A stretch of DNA of 64,000 bases from Bittarella massiliensis (ex Durand et al. 2017) (lineage in GTDB: Bacteria > Bacillota > Clostridia > Oscillospirales > Ruminococcaceae). The translations under genes and the position numbers were made by a program. The stretch lies in the NCBI RefSeq assembly GCF_001486165.1, contig NZ_LN908977.1, positions 698,122 to 762,121 on the forward strand. Direction: 5' to 3'. Below, piece by piece: positions 27,133-38,993 of the stretch (position 1 is its first letter; each line of letters opens with the position of its first letter). Under the pieces are notes generated by a model. That model was not told the DNA's origin. It worked only from the letters and a program-made list of their open reading frames with translations, and made no database searches.

Positions 27133-28068
27133 ATGTCATTTTCCACCTCGGTCAAGACGGAGATCATGAAAAATGTGCCGGAGACCCGCTGCTGTGCGGC
27201 GGCCATGCTGTATGGCCTGCTGCTCGGCGGCAGGTCTTTTTCCGCTGCCTCCATCGAGCTGGTGTCGGAAAAAAAGGCGGTGGTGCAGTTTGCCAAGGAG
27301 CTGACCCGCCGCATCTTCGGCGAGATGATGCGCACCTACAGCATCGAGCGGCAGAATGCCGCCGGGCACAGCCTCTACTCCTTTCGCATCGTGGACCCCG
27401 ACGACATCCAGCAGATCCTCCTCTTTTACGGCCATGCCGGGCAGGAGGTGAGCCTGCACATCCAGCGCCAGTGCTTTGTCTGCACCGAGTGCCGCCGCCA
27501 CTTTTTGGCGGGCGCCTTTTTGAGCATGGGGCGGGTCACCAACCCCCAAAAGGAGTACCACCTGGAACTGACCTCCTCCCGCCGGGGGCTGACGGAGGAC
27601 CTGGCCGAGGAGTTCCGCCGCATCGGCTGGCAGCCCAAGGTCTCCCGCCGGGGGAACGTCAACCTCCTCTACTTCAAAGACAGCAAGGAGATCGAGGAGG
27701 TGCTGGTGGCCGTTGGCGCGCCGATGAAGTCGCTGGAAGTGATGAACGTCAAAATTTACAAGGACATCCGCAACCAGGTCAACCGCCTCACCAACTGTGA
27801 GACCGCCAACATCGACAAGACCGCCACCGCCGCGGCCGGGCAGACGGCGGACATCGAGTACATACTGAAAAAGAGGGGGGAGGACTTTTTGGGGGAGGAG
27901 CTGCTGTTGGCCGCCCGGCTGCGGCTGGAAAACCCCGAGGCCTCCCTCAACCAGCTGATGGAAGTCTGCCCGCCGGGGATCAGCCGTTCCAGCCTCAACC
28001 GGCGGCTGGCCAAGATCCGGCAACTGGCAAAAAAACTGCGAGAGGAGGAAGGAAGCAATGGCCAATGA
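27133..28068 (+). CDS. whiA: WhiA sporulation/division regulator
   Basis: A 311-residue DNA-binding protein with an N-terminal LAGLIDADG-homing-endonuclease-like domain (about 20-185, including FLAGAFLSMGRVTNP) and a C-terminal helix-turn-helix (about 215-300, with LNQLMEVCPPGISRSSLNRRL). It controls sporulation genes in Streptomyces and affects division in Bacillus. It directly follows rapZ; the glmR (yvcK) gene that often lies between them is absent. It overlaps dnaE by 11 bases. Confidence 0.94.
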   Translation: MSFSTSVKTEIMKNVPETRCCAAAMLYGLLLGGRSFSAASIELVSEKKAVVQFAKELTRRIFGEMMRTYSIERQNAAGHSLYSFRIVDPDDIQQILLFYGHAGQEVSLHIQRQCFVCTECRRHFLAGAFLSMGRVTNPQKEYHLELTSSRRGLTEDLAEEFRRIGWQPKVSRRGNVNLLYFKDSKEIEEVLVAVGAPMKSLEVMNVKIYKDIRNQVNRLTNCETANIDKTATAAAGQTADIEYILKKRGEDFLGEELLLAARLRLENPEASLNQLMEVCPPGISRSSLNRRLAKIRQLAKKLREEEGSNGQ

Positions 28069-31000
28069 CAACGGTTTTGTCCACCTGCACCTGCACACCG
28101 AGTACAGCCTGCTCGACGGGGCCTGCCGCATCAACCAGTTGATGGACAAGGTCCTCTCCCTGGGGCAGGACGCGGTGGCCATCACCGACCACGGGGTGAT
28201 GTACGGGGTCATCGACTTCTACAAGGCCGCCAAAGCCAAAGGAGTCAAGCCCATCATCGGCTGCGAGGTCTATGTGGCCAGCCGCGCCCGCACCGACAAG
28301 GTGCACGGGCTCGACTCGCAAAACCACCACCTGGTCCTCCTCTGCGAAAACTACACCGGCTACCAAAATCTCATCTACATGGTCAGCCAGGCCTTTATCG
28401 ACGGCTTCTACAAAAAGCCCCGCATCGACCACCAGCTGCTGCAGGAGCACAGCGAGGGGCTCATCGCCCTCTCGGCCTGCATTGCCGGCGAGGTGCCCAG
28501 CCTGCTCTTGCAGGGGGACGACAAGGGGGCGGAGGAGACCGCCTGCTTCTACCGCGACCTCTTCGGCAAGGACCGCTACTACATCGAGCTGCAAAACCAC
28601 GGCCTGGATCTGCAGGCGGAGGTCAACCCCAAACTGGTGGCCCTGGCCAAAAAGCTGGATGTGGGATTGGTCTGCACCAACGACTGTCACTACCTGAGCC
28701 GAGAGGACAGCAAGATGCAGCACCTGCTCACCTGCATCCAGCTGGGGAAGACGGTGGACGAGGACACCGGCATCGAGTTCTCTACCGAAGAGTTCTACGT
28801 CAAGGGCCGGGAGGAGATGGAGGCCCTTTTCGGCCACCTGCCCGAGGCCATTGCCAACACCCGCAAAATTGCCGACATGTGCCAGCTGGACTTCGAGTTC
28901 GGGGTCACCAAGCTGCCCTACTTCACCTCGCCCACCGGCGACAACCAGTCCTATTTCGAGGACCTCTGCTGGCAGGGGCTCTGGAACCACTACGGGAAGG
29001 ACTGCCCGCAGGAGATCCAGGACCGGCTCTCCTACGAGCTGGGGGTCATCACCCAGATGGGGTATGTGGACTACTTCCTCATCGTGCAGGACTTTGTCAA
29101 CTATGCCAAGAGCCACGACATCCCGGTGGGGCCGGGGCGCGGCTCGGGCGCGGGCAGCCTGGCGGCCTACTGCATCGGCATCACCGGGATCGACCCCATC
29201 GAGTACAACCTGATTTTCGAGCGGTTTTTAAACCCGGAGCGGGTCTCGATGCCCGATTTCGACATCGACTTCTGCTATGAAAAGCGGCAGTTGGTCATCG
29301 ACTATGTCATTGAGAAGTACGGCGCCGACCACGTGGCCCAAATCATCACCTTCGGCACCATGGCGGCCCGAGCCGCCGTGCGGGACGTGGGGCGGGCCCT
29401 GGGCATCGCCTACTCCACCTGCGACCAGATCGCCAAGCTCATCCCCATGCAGCTGCACATCACCATCGCCGAGGCGCTGAAGATCTCCTCCGACCTCAAG
29501 CAGCTCTACGACAGCGACCAGACCGCCCACGAGGTGCTGGATATGGCCATGAAGCTGGAGGGGATGCCCCGCCACGCCTCGACCCACGCCGCCGGGGTGG
29601 TCATCAGCCGGCTGCCGGTCTACGAGTACGTACCATTGCAGAGCACCGACGGGCAGATCGTCACCCAGTTCACCATGACTACTCTGGAGGAACTGGGCCT
29701 CCTGAAGATGGACTTTCTCGGCCTGCGCACCCTGACGGTCATCAGCGACGCCGAGCGGATGATTCGCCGCCGGGAGCCCGATTTTGACATCGGGGCCATA
29801 GACAAGCAGGACCGGGTCACCTTTGAGATGCTGGCTTCGGGCGATGCCCGGGGGGTGTTCCAGTTTGAATCGGAGGGGATGAAGCGGGTGCTCACCGATC
29901 TGGGCCCCACCCGCATCGAGGACTTGATCGCCGTCATCTCCCTCTACCGCCCGGGACCGATGGACTCGATCCCCCGCTACTTGAAGGCCAGCAAAAACGC
30001 CGCCTTCATCACCTACAAGCACCCCTGGCTGGAAGAGATCCTCGACGTGACCTACGGCTGCATCGTCTACCAGGAACAGGTGATGCAGATCTGCCGCAAG
30101 CTGGCGGGATTCACCTACGGCCAGGCCGACATGGTCCGCCGGGCCATGAGCAAGAAGAAGGCCGACGTGATGCAGAGGGAGCGCCAGCGCTTCCTCTACG
30201 GCGACGAGGACCCTGACAGCCAGTGCGTGGGCTGCATCAAAAATGGCATCGACGAGAAGACGGCCAACGACATCTTCGATGAGATGTCCTCCTTCGCCTC
30301 CTATGCCTTCAACAAATCCCATGCGGCGGCCTACGCCTATGTGGCCTACCAGACGGCCTACTTAAAATGCCACTACCCCAAGGAGTTTATGGCCGCCCTC
30401 CTCACCAGCGTGCTGGGCAACACCGACAAGGTGGCCGAGTACATTGCCGAGTGCGACCAGATGAAGATTCCGGTGCTGCCGCCCTACATCAACGAGAGCT
30501 ACCAGCGCTTCACCGTGTCGGGGGACGCCATCCAGTACAGCCTCCTGGGCATCAAGGGGCTGGGGGAGGGGGTCATTGCCGAGATCGTGGCGGAGCGGGA
30601 GAAGGGCGGGCCCTTTACCTCCCTCTACAATTTCGTCGACCGGATGAAGAAGATCTTGACCCGGCAGCTGAACAAAAAGGCCATTGAAAACATGGTGCGC
30701 TGCGGCTGTCTGGACAAGCTCAACCCCAACCGCCGCGCCCAGGTGGAGGCCATCGACGGCCTCTTCGACTACATCGAAGAGCGGGACCGGCGCAACGTGG
30801 AGGGCCAGCTCAACCTCTTCGGCGGCGGGGAGGAGGGGGAGGAGGAGCCCTTCACCCTCCCCGCGGTGGAGGACTACCCCCTGCGGGAAAAGCTGCAGAT
30901 GGAAAAGGAGATCATCGGCTGCTACATGTCCGCCCACCCCCTGGACGAGTACCGGGAGGTCATCGAGCGGGGCAAGTTCCCGCAGATCGCCTCCATGCTC

Positions 31001-31605
31001 CAACTGGACGACAGTAAGGACGGCCTCAACGTCCGCTTCTTGGTGGTGGTCACCGCTGCCCGCACCAAAATCACCAAGAGCCAGAGCACCATGATGTTCG
31101 CCGATGTGGAGGACCGCACCGGCACCATGGAGATGCTGGTCTTTCCCTCCACCCTCCAGCAGTACAGGCCCCTGCTGCGGGAAAACGCCATCGTCGTCAT
31201 CGGCGGGCATCTCTCCATCCGCGAGGAGGAGGCGCCCAAGCTCATCTGCGAGTACGTGCAGTCCCCCGCCGAGGCCGGATCCCCGCCGCCCCCCAGAGGG
31301 GGAAGGGGAGGGAGGGAGCGCCCGCCCGCCCCGGTGTCTGTCCCCCCCACCCCGCCCCGGCCGCCCCGCCGCCTGAGCGGGCTGACGGCCAGGCCCTCTA
31401 CATCCTTCTGCCCAACCGCAACGAGGCGCTGATGGCCAAGATCCCCTCGCTGGTGGGGGGATACCCCGGCGACTATCCGGTCTACATCTGCTTTGCCGAC
31501 ACCCGCAAAAAGCTCAAGAGCAAGAGCCTGCGGGTAGGGCCGACAGAGGATCTGATGCGGACTTTAAAGAATATTTTCGGAGATAAAAACGTTATCATTT
31601 CCTGA
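28058..31605 (+). CDS. dnaE: DNA polymerase III alpha subunit DnaE, with a frameshift near the 3' end
   Basis: Replicative C-family polymerase. PHP domain starts at VHLHLHTEYSLLDG; the catalytic aspartates are in MPDFDIDF (about 396-403); the helix-hairpin-helix and OB domains follow. The uninterrupted frame stops at 31432, giving 1124 residues whose last 45 are unnatural. The expected C-terminus is instead encoded one frame away: ADGQALYILLPNRNEAL begins at 31381 and continues to a TGA at 31603-31605. The frames join in a proline-rich linker containing a C7 run (31342-31348); one extra C there restores a single protein of about 1182 residues. This may be a sequencing or assembly indel, a true mutation, or slippage. 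The start overlaps whiA. Confidence 0.88.
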
Positions 31606-31621
31606 TTTCCCATTTTTGTCC

Positions 31622-31650
31622 TTGCAATCGATTGGGCTGCCGTGTACAAT
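31622..31650 (+). promoter_or_regulatory. sigma-A promoter of pfkA
   Basis: TTGCAA (31622-31627), 17 bases, TACAAT (31645-31650) with a TG dinucleotide giving a partial extended -10. Confidence 0.75.
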
Positions 31651-31696
31651 AAATTCGTATGTGAAAAAGGTAGTTGACATATAGGAGGTTCGCACC

Positions 31697-32677
31697 ATGC
31701 ACACCGATAAAGAGATCAAGACGATCGGCGTCTTGACCAGCGGCGGGGATGCCCCGGGCATGAACGCCGCCATTCGCGCAGTCGTCCGCACCGCCATCTC
31801 CATGGGCATCAAGGTCAAGGGGATCATGCGCGGCTATTCCGGTCTTCTCAACGAGGAGATCATGGACATGAGCATCCGCTCGGTGTCCGAGATCATTCAG
31901 CGGGGCGGCACCATTCTCTACACTGCCCGCTGCCTGGAGTTCAAAGAGATGTCCGGCGTCATGAAGGGCAAAGAGATGTGCGAGAAGCACGGCATCGACG
32001 GCCTGGTGGTCATCGGCGGCGACGGCTCTTTCCGCGGCGCGCAGGACCTCTCCAACGTAGGGGTCCCCTGCGTCGGCGTCCCCGGCACCATCGACAACGA
32101 CATCGCCTGCAGCGAGTACACCATCGGCTATGATACCGCCATGAATACCGCCATGGAGATGGTCGACAAACTGCGGGACACTGCCCACTCCCACGAGCGC
32201 TGCAGCGTGGTCGAGGTGATGGGCCGCCGGGCCGGGCACATCGCCCTGAACACCGGCATCGCCTGCGGGGCCTGCGTCATCCTGGTCCCCGAAAAGCCCT
32301 TTGACCCCCAAAAGGACCTGCTCGACCGCATCCGCTACTCCCAGAGCGTGGGCAAGCGCCACTTCATCGTGGTGGTGGCCGAGGGGGTGGGCAGCGCCGG
32401 CGACATTGCTGGGCTGATCCAGAATACCCTGGGCATCGACTCGCGCACCACCGTGCTCGGCCATGTGCAGCGCGGCGGCAGCCCGACCCTGCGCGACCGG
32501 GTGATGGCCACCAAGATGGGCTACCGCGCCGTGGAGCTGCTCTCCCAGAACATCGGCAACCGGGTGGTGGCCATTCAGAAGGGCGAGTTGGTCGACTTTG
32601 AGATCAACGAGGCCCTGGCCATGCAAAAGACCATCGACGAGCGGCTGCTCAACATCGGCCACGCCATCTCCATCTAG
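31697..32677 (+). CDS. pfkA: 6-phosphofructokinase
   Basis: A 326-residue glycolytic kinase. GVLTSGGDAPGMNAAIRA (residues 11-28) starts the ATP site; IGGDGSFRGA (about 109-118) has Gly after GGD, the form of ATP-dependent rather than pyrophosphate-dependent enzymes; catalytic Asp is in PGTIDNDI (about 132-139); MGRRAGHIAL (about 175-184) and HVQRGGSPT (about 255-263) bind fructose-6-phosphate. ATG at 31697 follows ATAGGAGG. Own promoter and terminator. Confidence 0.97.
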   Translation: MHTDKEIKTIGVLTSGGDAPGMNAAIRAVVRTAISMGIKVKGIMRGYSGLLNEEIMDMSIRSVSEIIQRGGTILYTARCLEFKEMSGVMKGKEMCEKHGIDGLVVIGGDGSFRGAQDLSNVGVPCVGVPGTIDNDIACSEYTIGYDTAMNTAMEMVDKLRDTAHSHERCSVVEVMGRRAGHIALNTGIACGACVILVPEKPFDPQKDLLDRIRYSQSVGKRHFIVVVAEGVGSAGDIAGLIQNTLGIDSRTTVLGHVQRGGSPTLRDRVMATKMGYRAVELLSQNIGNRVVAIQKGELVDFEINEALAMQKTIDERLLNIGHAISI

Positions 32678-32693
32678 CAAAATTGGTTTTTCA

Positions 32694-32729
32694 GCGCCCT
32701 CTGCCTGTGCCGGCAGAGGGCGCTTTTTT
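32694..32729 (+). terminator. intrinsic terminator after pfkA
   Basis: Perfect 12-bp stem GCGCCCTCTGCC/GGCAGAGGGCGC with a six-base loop and six T. Confidence 0.93.
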
Positions 32730-32778
32730 GTGAAAACACCGCCCTTTGAAGCTGATTTTCACCTTTTTTCCGCCCCTT

Positions 32779-32786
32779 CATAGAAT
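32779..32786 (+). promoter_or_regulatory. possible sigma-E -10 box of yunB
   Basis: CATAGAAT fits the mother-cell sigma-E -10 pattern CATAnnnT and yunB is sigma-E controlled in Bacillus subtilis; the -35 is not clear. Confidence 0.45.
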
Positions 32787-32814
32787 GGAGCAGAGACTTT
32801 GAGCGGGGGAGGGG

Positions 32815-33498
32815 ATGCAGATGCGGCACCGCAGAAAGCGGCACCGGCGGGAATGGCTGTTGCGGGTGGGGGTGTTGCTGCTTGTCCTTTTTGGGGCGGT
32901 GGCGGCGATCGACCACCAACTGCGGCCGATGGTGCAGTCCTTTGCCACCTACCAAATCAAGAGCTTTGCCACCGAGGTGATTGACGCGGCCATCCTCGAC
33001 TACCTGGGAAAGGAGGGGGTGGAGTACGGGACCTTCTCCACCGTCACCCGGGACGCCAACGCCCAGGTCACCGGCATCTCGCTCAACACCGTCAACGTCA
33101 ACCTCTTCAAGGCGGGGATCACCGACCGCATCAACAGCGAGATGTCCCAAATCGGGCTACAGACCATCAAAATCCCGGTGGGCTCCCTGCTGGGCACCCA
33201 GATTTTGCAGGGCGTGGGGCCCGACATCACCCTGCGGGTGCAGCCCTCCTCCTACGCCACCTGTTCGGTGGACAGCCAATTCGATTCGGCGGGCATCAAC
33301 CAGACCCGGCACCGGGTGGTGCTGAAGGTGTCGGTCATGCTTTCGGCCATCATCCCGGGGTACGTGACCCAGACCGAACTCAACGTCGGCTACACCCTGG
33401 CAGAGACCATCATCGTCGGGGCGACGCCGGACCAGTTCACCCATGTGACAGGGGACGACTCCTCCCTCATCGGAAAGATCAACGACTACACCAAATAG
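32815..33498 (+). CDS. yunB: sporulation protein YunB
   Basis: A 227-residue sporulation protein: a basic N-terminus (MRHRRKRHRR), one membrane helix (about residues 14-33), then an extracytoplasmic domain with the recognisable stretch FATEVIDAAI, the ISLNTVNVNLFKA segment and VGSLLGTQILQGVGPDITLRVQP. In B. subtilis the gene is made in the mother cell and its loss reduces sporulation; the mechanism is unknown. ATG at 32815 has GAGCGGGGGAGG upstream. Monocistronic. Confidence 0.9.
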   Translation: MQMRHRRKRHRREWLLRVGVLLLVLFGAVAAIDHQLRPMVQSFATYQIKSFATEVIDAAILDYLGKEGVEYGTFSTVTRDANAQVTGISLNTVNVNLFKAGITDRINSEMSQIGLQTIKIPVGSLLGTQILQGVGPDITLRVQPSSYATCSVDSQFDSAGINQTRHRVVLKVSVMLSAIIPGYVTQTELNVGYTLAETIIVGATPDQFTHVTGDDSSLIGKINDYTK

Positions 33499-33506
33499 GC
33501 AGGCAC

Positions 33507-33543
33507 GCCGGGCGGCCCTGAGAGAGGGGCCGCCCGGCTTTTT
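33507..33543 (+). terminator. intrinsic terminator after yunB
   Basis: GCCGGGCGGCCC pairs with GGGCCGCCCGGC followed by five T. Confidence 0.92.
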
Positions 33544-33626
33544 GGAAGCTGGGGCAGAGGGGGTATAGGGGGTGGAAATTTGCCCCATAATTTTGAGGGC
33601 AGCCCCTGTAAAAGGGGGAAAAGATA

Positions 33627-33635
33627 TGCTATACT
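33627..33635 (+). promoter_or_regulatory. extended -10 promoter of the ligA-gat operon
   Basis: TGCTATACT, an extended -10 (TGn plus TATACT at 33630-33635); the -35 is weak. Confidence 0.6.
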
Positions 33636-33649
33636 AGACGAGTGTATGA

Positions 33650-35641
<1,992 letters not shown>

Positions 35642-35710
35642 GGGTATTTTGGCCAGAGATCGCCGCTCTGCAGGGGCGGCACAAACCGTTATACAGATGG
35701 AGGAATGGAT

Positions 35711-35980
35711 ATGGAAATCGACGTGCGGCACATTGCCAAGCTGTCCTATTTGAAGATCGAGGACAATGAGATCGAGACCTATCAAAAGCAGATGAGCGAC
35801 ATCATCCAGATGGTGGAGGCCCTGCCCGACCAGGCCGATTTTGACGCCAAACCCAAGGTGGAAGACGCCATGCAGCTGCGGGAGGACGAGGTCCGCCCCT
35901 CCACCCCGCGGGACAAGCTGCTGCAAAACGCCCCCCAGGTAGAGGCGGGCTGCGTCGTCGTCCCCAAAACGCTGGAATAG
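35711..35980 (+). CDS. gatC: Asp-tRNA(Asn)/Glu-tRNA(Gln) amidotransferase subunit C
   Basis: An 89-residue helper of the GatCAB transamidase, wrapping between GatA and GatB. Family features: HIAKLSYLKI near the N-terminus and the C-terminal LREDEVRPSTPRDKLLQNAP. The ATG at 35711 is preferred over 35705 because GGAGGA is seven bases before it but touches the earlier ATG. It precedes gatA by 13 bases. Confidence 0.94.
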   Translation: MEIDVRHIAKLSYLKIEDNEIETYQKQMSDIIQMVEALPDQADFDAKPKVEDAMQLREDEVRPSTPRDKLLQNAPQVEAGCVVVPKTLE

Positions 35981-35993
35981 GAGGAGCAGGGAA

Positions 35994-37466
35994 ATGGAAC
36001 TGATTCAGAAGACCGCCGCCCAGCTGCACCAGCTGCTGCGCGACAGAGAGATCACCGCCGCCGAGATCACCGATGCAGTGTTTGCGCAGATCGCCGCCTG
36101 TGAGCCCCAGGTGCAAAGCTACCTGGCCCTCACCGAGGAGTCGGCCCGCAAGACCGCCGCCCTGGTGGACGAGAAGCTCGCCGCAGGGGAGGAGCTGCCC
36201 CCGCTGGCAGGCATCCCCATCGCCATCAAAGACAACCTCTGCACCGAGGGGGTCACCACCACCTGCGCCTCGAAGATGCTCTACAACTTCGTCCCCCCAT
36301 ACAGCGCCACCGTGGTCAAAAAGGTGGAGGAAAACCTCCTCCCCATCACCGGCAAGGTGAACCTGGACGAGTTCGCCATGGGCTCCTCCTGCGAGAACTC
36401 CCACTTCCAAAAGACACACAACCCCCACGATTTGAGCCGGGTCCCCGGCGGCTCCTCGGGCGGCAGCGCCGCCTCGGTGGCGGCCGGCGAGGCGGTTTTG
36501 GCCCTGGGCTCCGACACCGGCGGCTCTATCCGCCAGCCCGCCTCCTTCTGCGGCATTGTGGGCCTTAAGCCTACATACGGGGCCGTTTCCCGGTACGGGC
36601 TGGTGGCCTTTGCCTCCTCTTTGGACCAGGTGGGCCCCATGGCCCGCAGCTGCGAGGACACCGCCATGCTCTTTTCGGCCATTTCCGGCGCGGACGAGAT
36701 GGACGCCACTTCCTGCGACCGGGGCCACCGGGCGGACTACCGCGACTACCTGGCCCGCGACGTGAAGGGGATGACCATCGGCATCCCCAAAGAGTACTTC
36801 GGCGAGGGCATCGACGAGGAGGTCTCCGCCGCCGTCATGCAGGCGGCCGAGGTCTTTCGCTCCCTGGGCGCCCAGGTGAAAGAGGTCTCGCTGCCCTCCT
36901 CCCCCCACGCCCTGTCGGCCTACTACATCATCTCCTCGGCGGAGGCATCCTCCAATCTGGCGCGCTTTGACGGGGTCAAATACGGCTATCGCAGCGAGCA
37001 CTACCAGAATCTGCAGGAGATGTATGTCAACACCCGCACCGAGGGCTTTGGCGCCGAGGTCAAGCGCCGCATCATGCTGGGCACCTACGTCCTCTCCTCC
37101 GGCTATTTTGACGCCTACTACAAAAAGGGAAAGGCCTTTCAGAGCGCCCTCTGTGCCGAGTTCGACGCCTGTTTTGCCGACTGCGATTTCCTGCTGACCC
37201 CCACCGTCCCCCAGACGGCCTTCAAGCTGGGCGAAAATGTCGACGACCCGGTGAAGATGTACAAGTCCGACATCTGCACCGTGCCGGTGAACATCGCCGG
37301 GCTGCCCGCCCTGGCCATGCCCTGCGGCAGGGACAGCCAGGGGCTGCCCATCGGCATGCAGCTCATCGGCCCCCACTTCGGGGAGGACGTGCTGCTCAGC
37401 GCCGGGCACCACTACGAACAGGCGACGGGCCATCAGTTCACCGTCCCCGCCATCGCGTCGAAATAA
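35994..37466 (+). CDS. gatA: Asp-tRNA(Asn)/Glu-tRNA(Gln) amidotransferase subunit A
   Basis: A 490-residue amidase that frees ammonia from glutamine for the amidation of Glu-tRNA(Gln). Amidase signature: catalytic Lys in IAIKDN (about 74-79) and the Ser-rich GGSSGGSAASVAAG (about 150-163) with the cis-Ser/nucleophile Ser pair; DTGGSIRQPASFCG follows (about 172-185). Full length. ATG at 35994 follows GGAGGAGCAGGGAA. Confidence 0.97.
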   Translation: MELIQKTAAQLHQLLRDREITAAEITDAVFAQIAACEPQVQSYLALTEESARKTAALVDEKLAAGEELPPLAGIPIAIKDNLCTEGVTTTCASKMLYNFVPPYSATVVKKVEENLLPITGKVNLDEFAMGSSCENSHFQKTHNPHDLSRVPGGSSGGSAASVAAGEAVLALGSDTGGSIRQPASFCGIVGLKPTYGAVSRYGLVAFASSLDQVGPMARSCEDTAMLFSAISGADEMDATSCDRGHRADYRDYLARDVKGMTIGIPKEYFGEGIDEEVSAAVMQAAEVFRSLGAQVKEVSLPSSPHALSAYYIISSAEASSNLARFDGVKYGYRSEHYQNLQEMYVNTRTEGFGAEVKRRIMLGTYVLSSGYFDAYYKKGKAFQSALCAEFDACFADCDFLLTPTVPQTAFKLGENVDDPVKMYKSDICTVPVNIAGLPALAMPCGRDSQGLPIGMQLIGPHFGEDVLLSAGHHYEQATGHQFTVPAIASK

Positions 37467-37478
37467 GGAGGGTTTACC

Positions 37479-38909
37479 GTGGAATACGAAGTTGTCATCG
37501 GGTTGGAGATCCATGCGGAACTCTCCACCAAAACCAAGATCTACTGTGGCTGCAAAAACTCCTTTGGCTCCGAGGTCAATTCCCAGTGCTGCCCCATCTG
37601 CCTGGGGATGCCCGGCACTCTGCCCACCCTCAACAAGGAGGTGGTGGAGTACGCCATCCGCATGGGGCACGCCACCCACTGCACCATCAACAACGTCACC
37701 AAGCAGGACCGGAAGAACTACATCTACCCCGACCTGCCCAAGGCCTACCAGATTTCCCAGTACGACATCCCCCTGTGTGAAAACGGCTATCTGGACTTCA
37801 TGGTCGACGGCGAGAAGAAACGGGTGGGGATCACCCGCATCCACATCGAGGAGGACGCCGGCAAGCTCATCCACGCCGAGTCCTTCGAGGGCTCCCTGGT
37901 GGACTTCAACCGCTGTGGCGTCCCCCTCATCGAGATCGTGTCCGAGCCCGACATCCGCAGCCCGGAAGAGGCCCACGCCTACCTGGAGACCATCCGTTCC
38001 ATCCTCCTCTACCTGGACATCTCCGACTGCAAGATGCAGGAGGGTTCGCTGCGCTGTGACGTCAACGTCTCCCTGATGCCCAAGGGGTCGAACACCTTCG
38101 GCACCCGCTGTGAGATGAAGAACGTCAACACCTTTAGCGGCGCCGTCCGCGCCATCGAGTACGAGATGGCCCGCCAGAAGGAGATCTTGGATGCCGGCGG
38201 CGTCATCGAGCAGGAGACCCGCCGCTGGAACGACGCCAAGGGGGTCACCGAGCTGCTGCGCAGCAAGGAGGACGCCCAGGACTACCGCTACTTCCCCGAG
38301 CCCGATCTGCGGACCATCTACATCCCCGAAGTGCATGTGGAGGAGCTCAAGGCCACCATCCCCGAACTGCCCAACCAGAAGATCGAGCGGTATATGACCT
38401 CCTACGGCCTACCCCAGAAAGAGGCCACCCTCATCGCCGAGGACGTGAGCCGCTCCCGCTTCTTTGAGCAGTGCCTCGAGGGGGGAAAGGTGGCGCCCAA
38501 GTCGGTCTGCAACTGGCTGCTGGGCGACATTGCCAAGGTCCTCAACGAGCGCGGCTGCGAACTGGATGATCTCGCCCTCACCCCTGAGCGGCTGGTGGAG
38601 CTGATTTCCCTGATCGACCAGAAAACCATCTCCACTACCTCCGCCAAGACGGTGCTGGAGTGCATCCTCGACGACGGGGAGATCGCCATCGACCAGATCG
38701 TCAAGGACAAGGGGCTCGCCCAGGTCAGCGACACCGCCGTGTTGGAGGCCATCGTCACCGAGGTGCTGGCCGAAAACGCCAAGGCGGTGGAGGACTATCA
38801 CAGCGGCAAGACCAATGTGCTGGGCTTCCTCGTGGGCCAGTGCATGAAGCGCTCCAAGGGGCAGGGGAACCCCGGCCTGATGCGCCAGCTGCTGGAAGAA
38901 AAAATCTAA
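37479..38909 (+). CDS. gatB: Asp-tRNA(Asn)/Glu-tRNA(Gln) amidotransferase subunit B
   Basis: A 476-residue kinase-like subunit that phosphorylates the misacylated tRNA and transfers ammonia. Starts with VIGLEIHAELSTKTKIYCGC (residues 6-25), has the zinc-binding CCPICLGMPG segment and the YIYPDLPKAYQISQYD motif; the C-terminal YqeY-like helical tail has VLGFLVGQCMKRSKGQGNP. GTG start at 37479 with AAGGAGGG upstream. Third gene of the gat cluster. Confidence 0.97.
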   Translation: MEYEVVIGLEIHAELSTKTKIYCGCKNSFGSEVNSQCCPICLGMPGTLPTLNKEVVEYAIRMGHATHCTINNVTKQDRKNYIYPDLPKAYQISQYDIPLCENGYLDFMVDGEKKRVGITRIHIEEDAGKLIHAESFEGSLVDFNRCGVPLIEIVSEPDIRSPEEAHAYLETIRSILLYLDISDCKMQEGSLRCDVNVSLMPKGSNTFGTRCEMKNVNTFSGAVRAIEYEMARQKEILDAGGVIEQETRRWNDAKGVTELLRSKEDAQDYRYFPEPDLRTIYIPEVHVEELKATIPELPNQKIERYMTSYGLPQKEATLIAEDVSRSRFFEQCLEGGKVAPKSVCNWLLGDIAKVLNERGCELDDLALTPERLVELISLIDQKTISTTSAKTVLECILDDGEIAIDQIVKDKGLAQVSDTAVLEAIVTEVLAENAKAVEDYHSGKTNVLGFLVGQCMKRSKGQGNPGLMRQLLEEKI

Positions 38910-38926
38910 AAATATCCGCTTTGAGC

Positions 38927-38960
38927 GAGAGGGGGAGAGTCTGCGGGCTTTCCCCCTCTC
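38927..38960 (+). other. hairpin between gatB and glycerate kinase
   Basis: GAGAGGGGGA pairs with TCCCCCTCTC over a 14-base loop, with no T-run, so termination is unlikely; it may sequester or stabilise the intercistronic RNA. Confidence 0.5.
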
Positions 38961-38993
38961 CTGTCAAGGCAAAAGAGAGGGGAGACTCTGTCG

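Noticed and set aside
38927-38960. Terminator between gatB and glycerate kinase
   Set aside because: The stem is good but no T-run follows; kept only as a hairpin.
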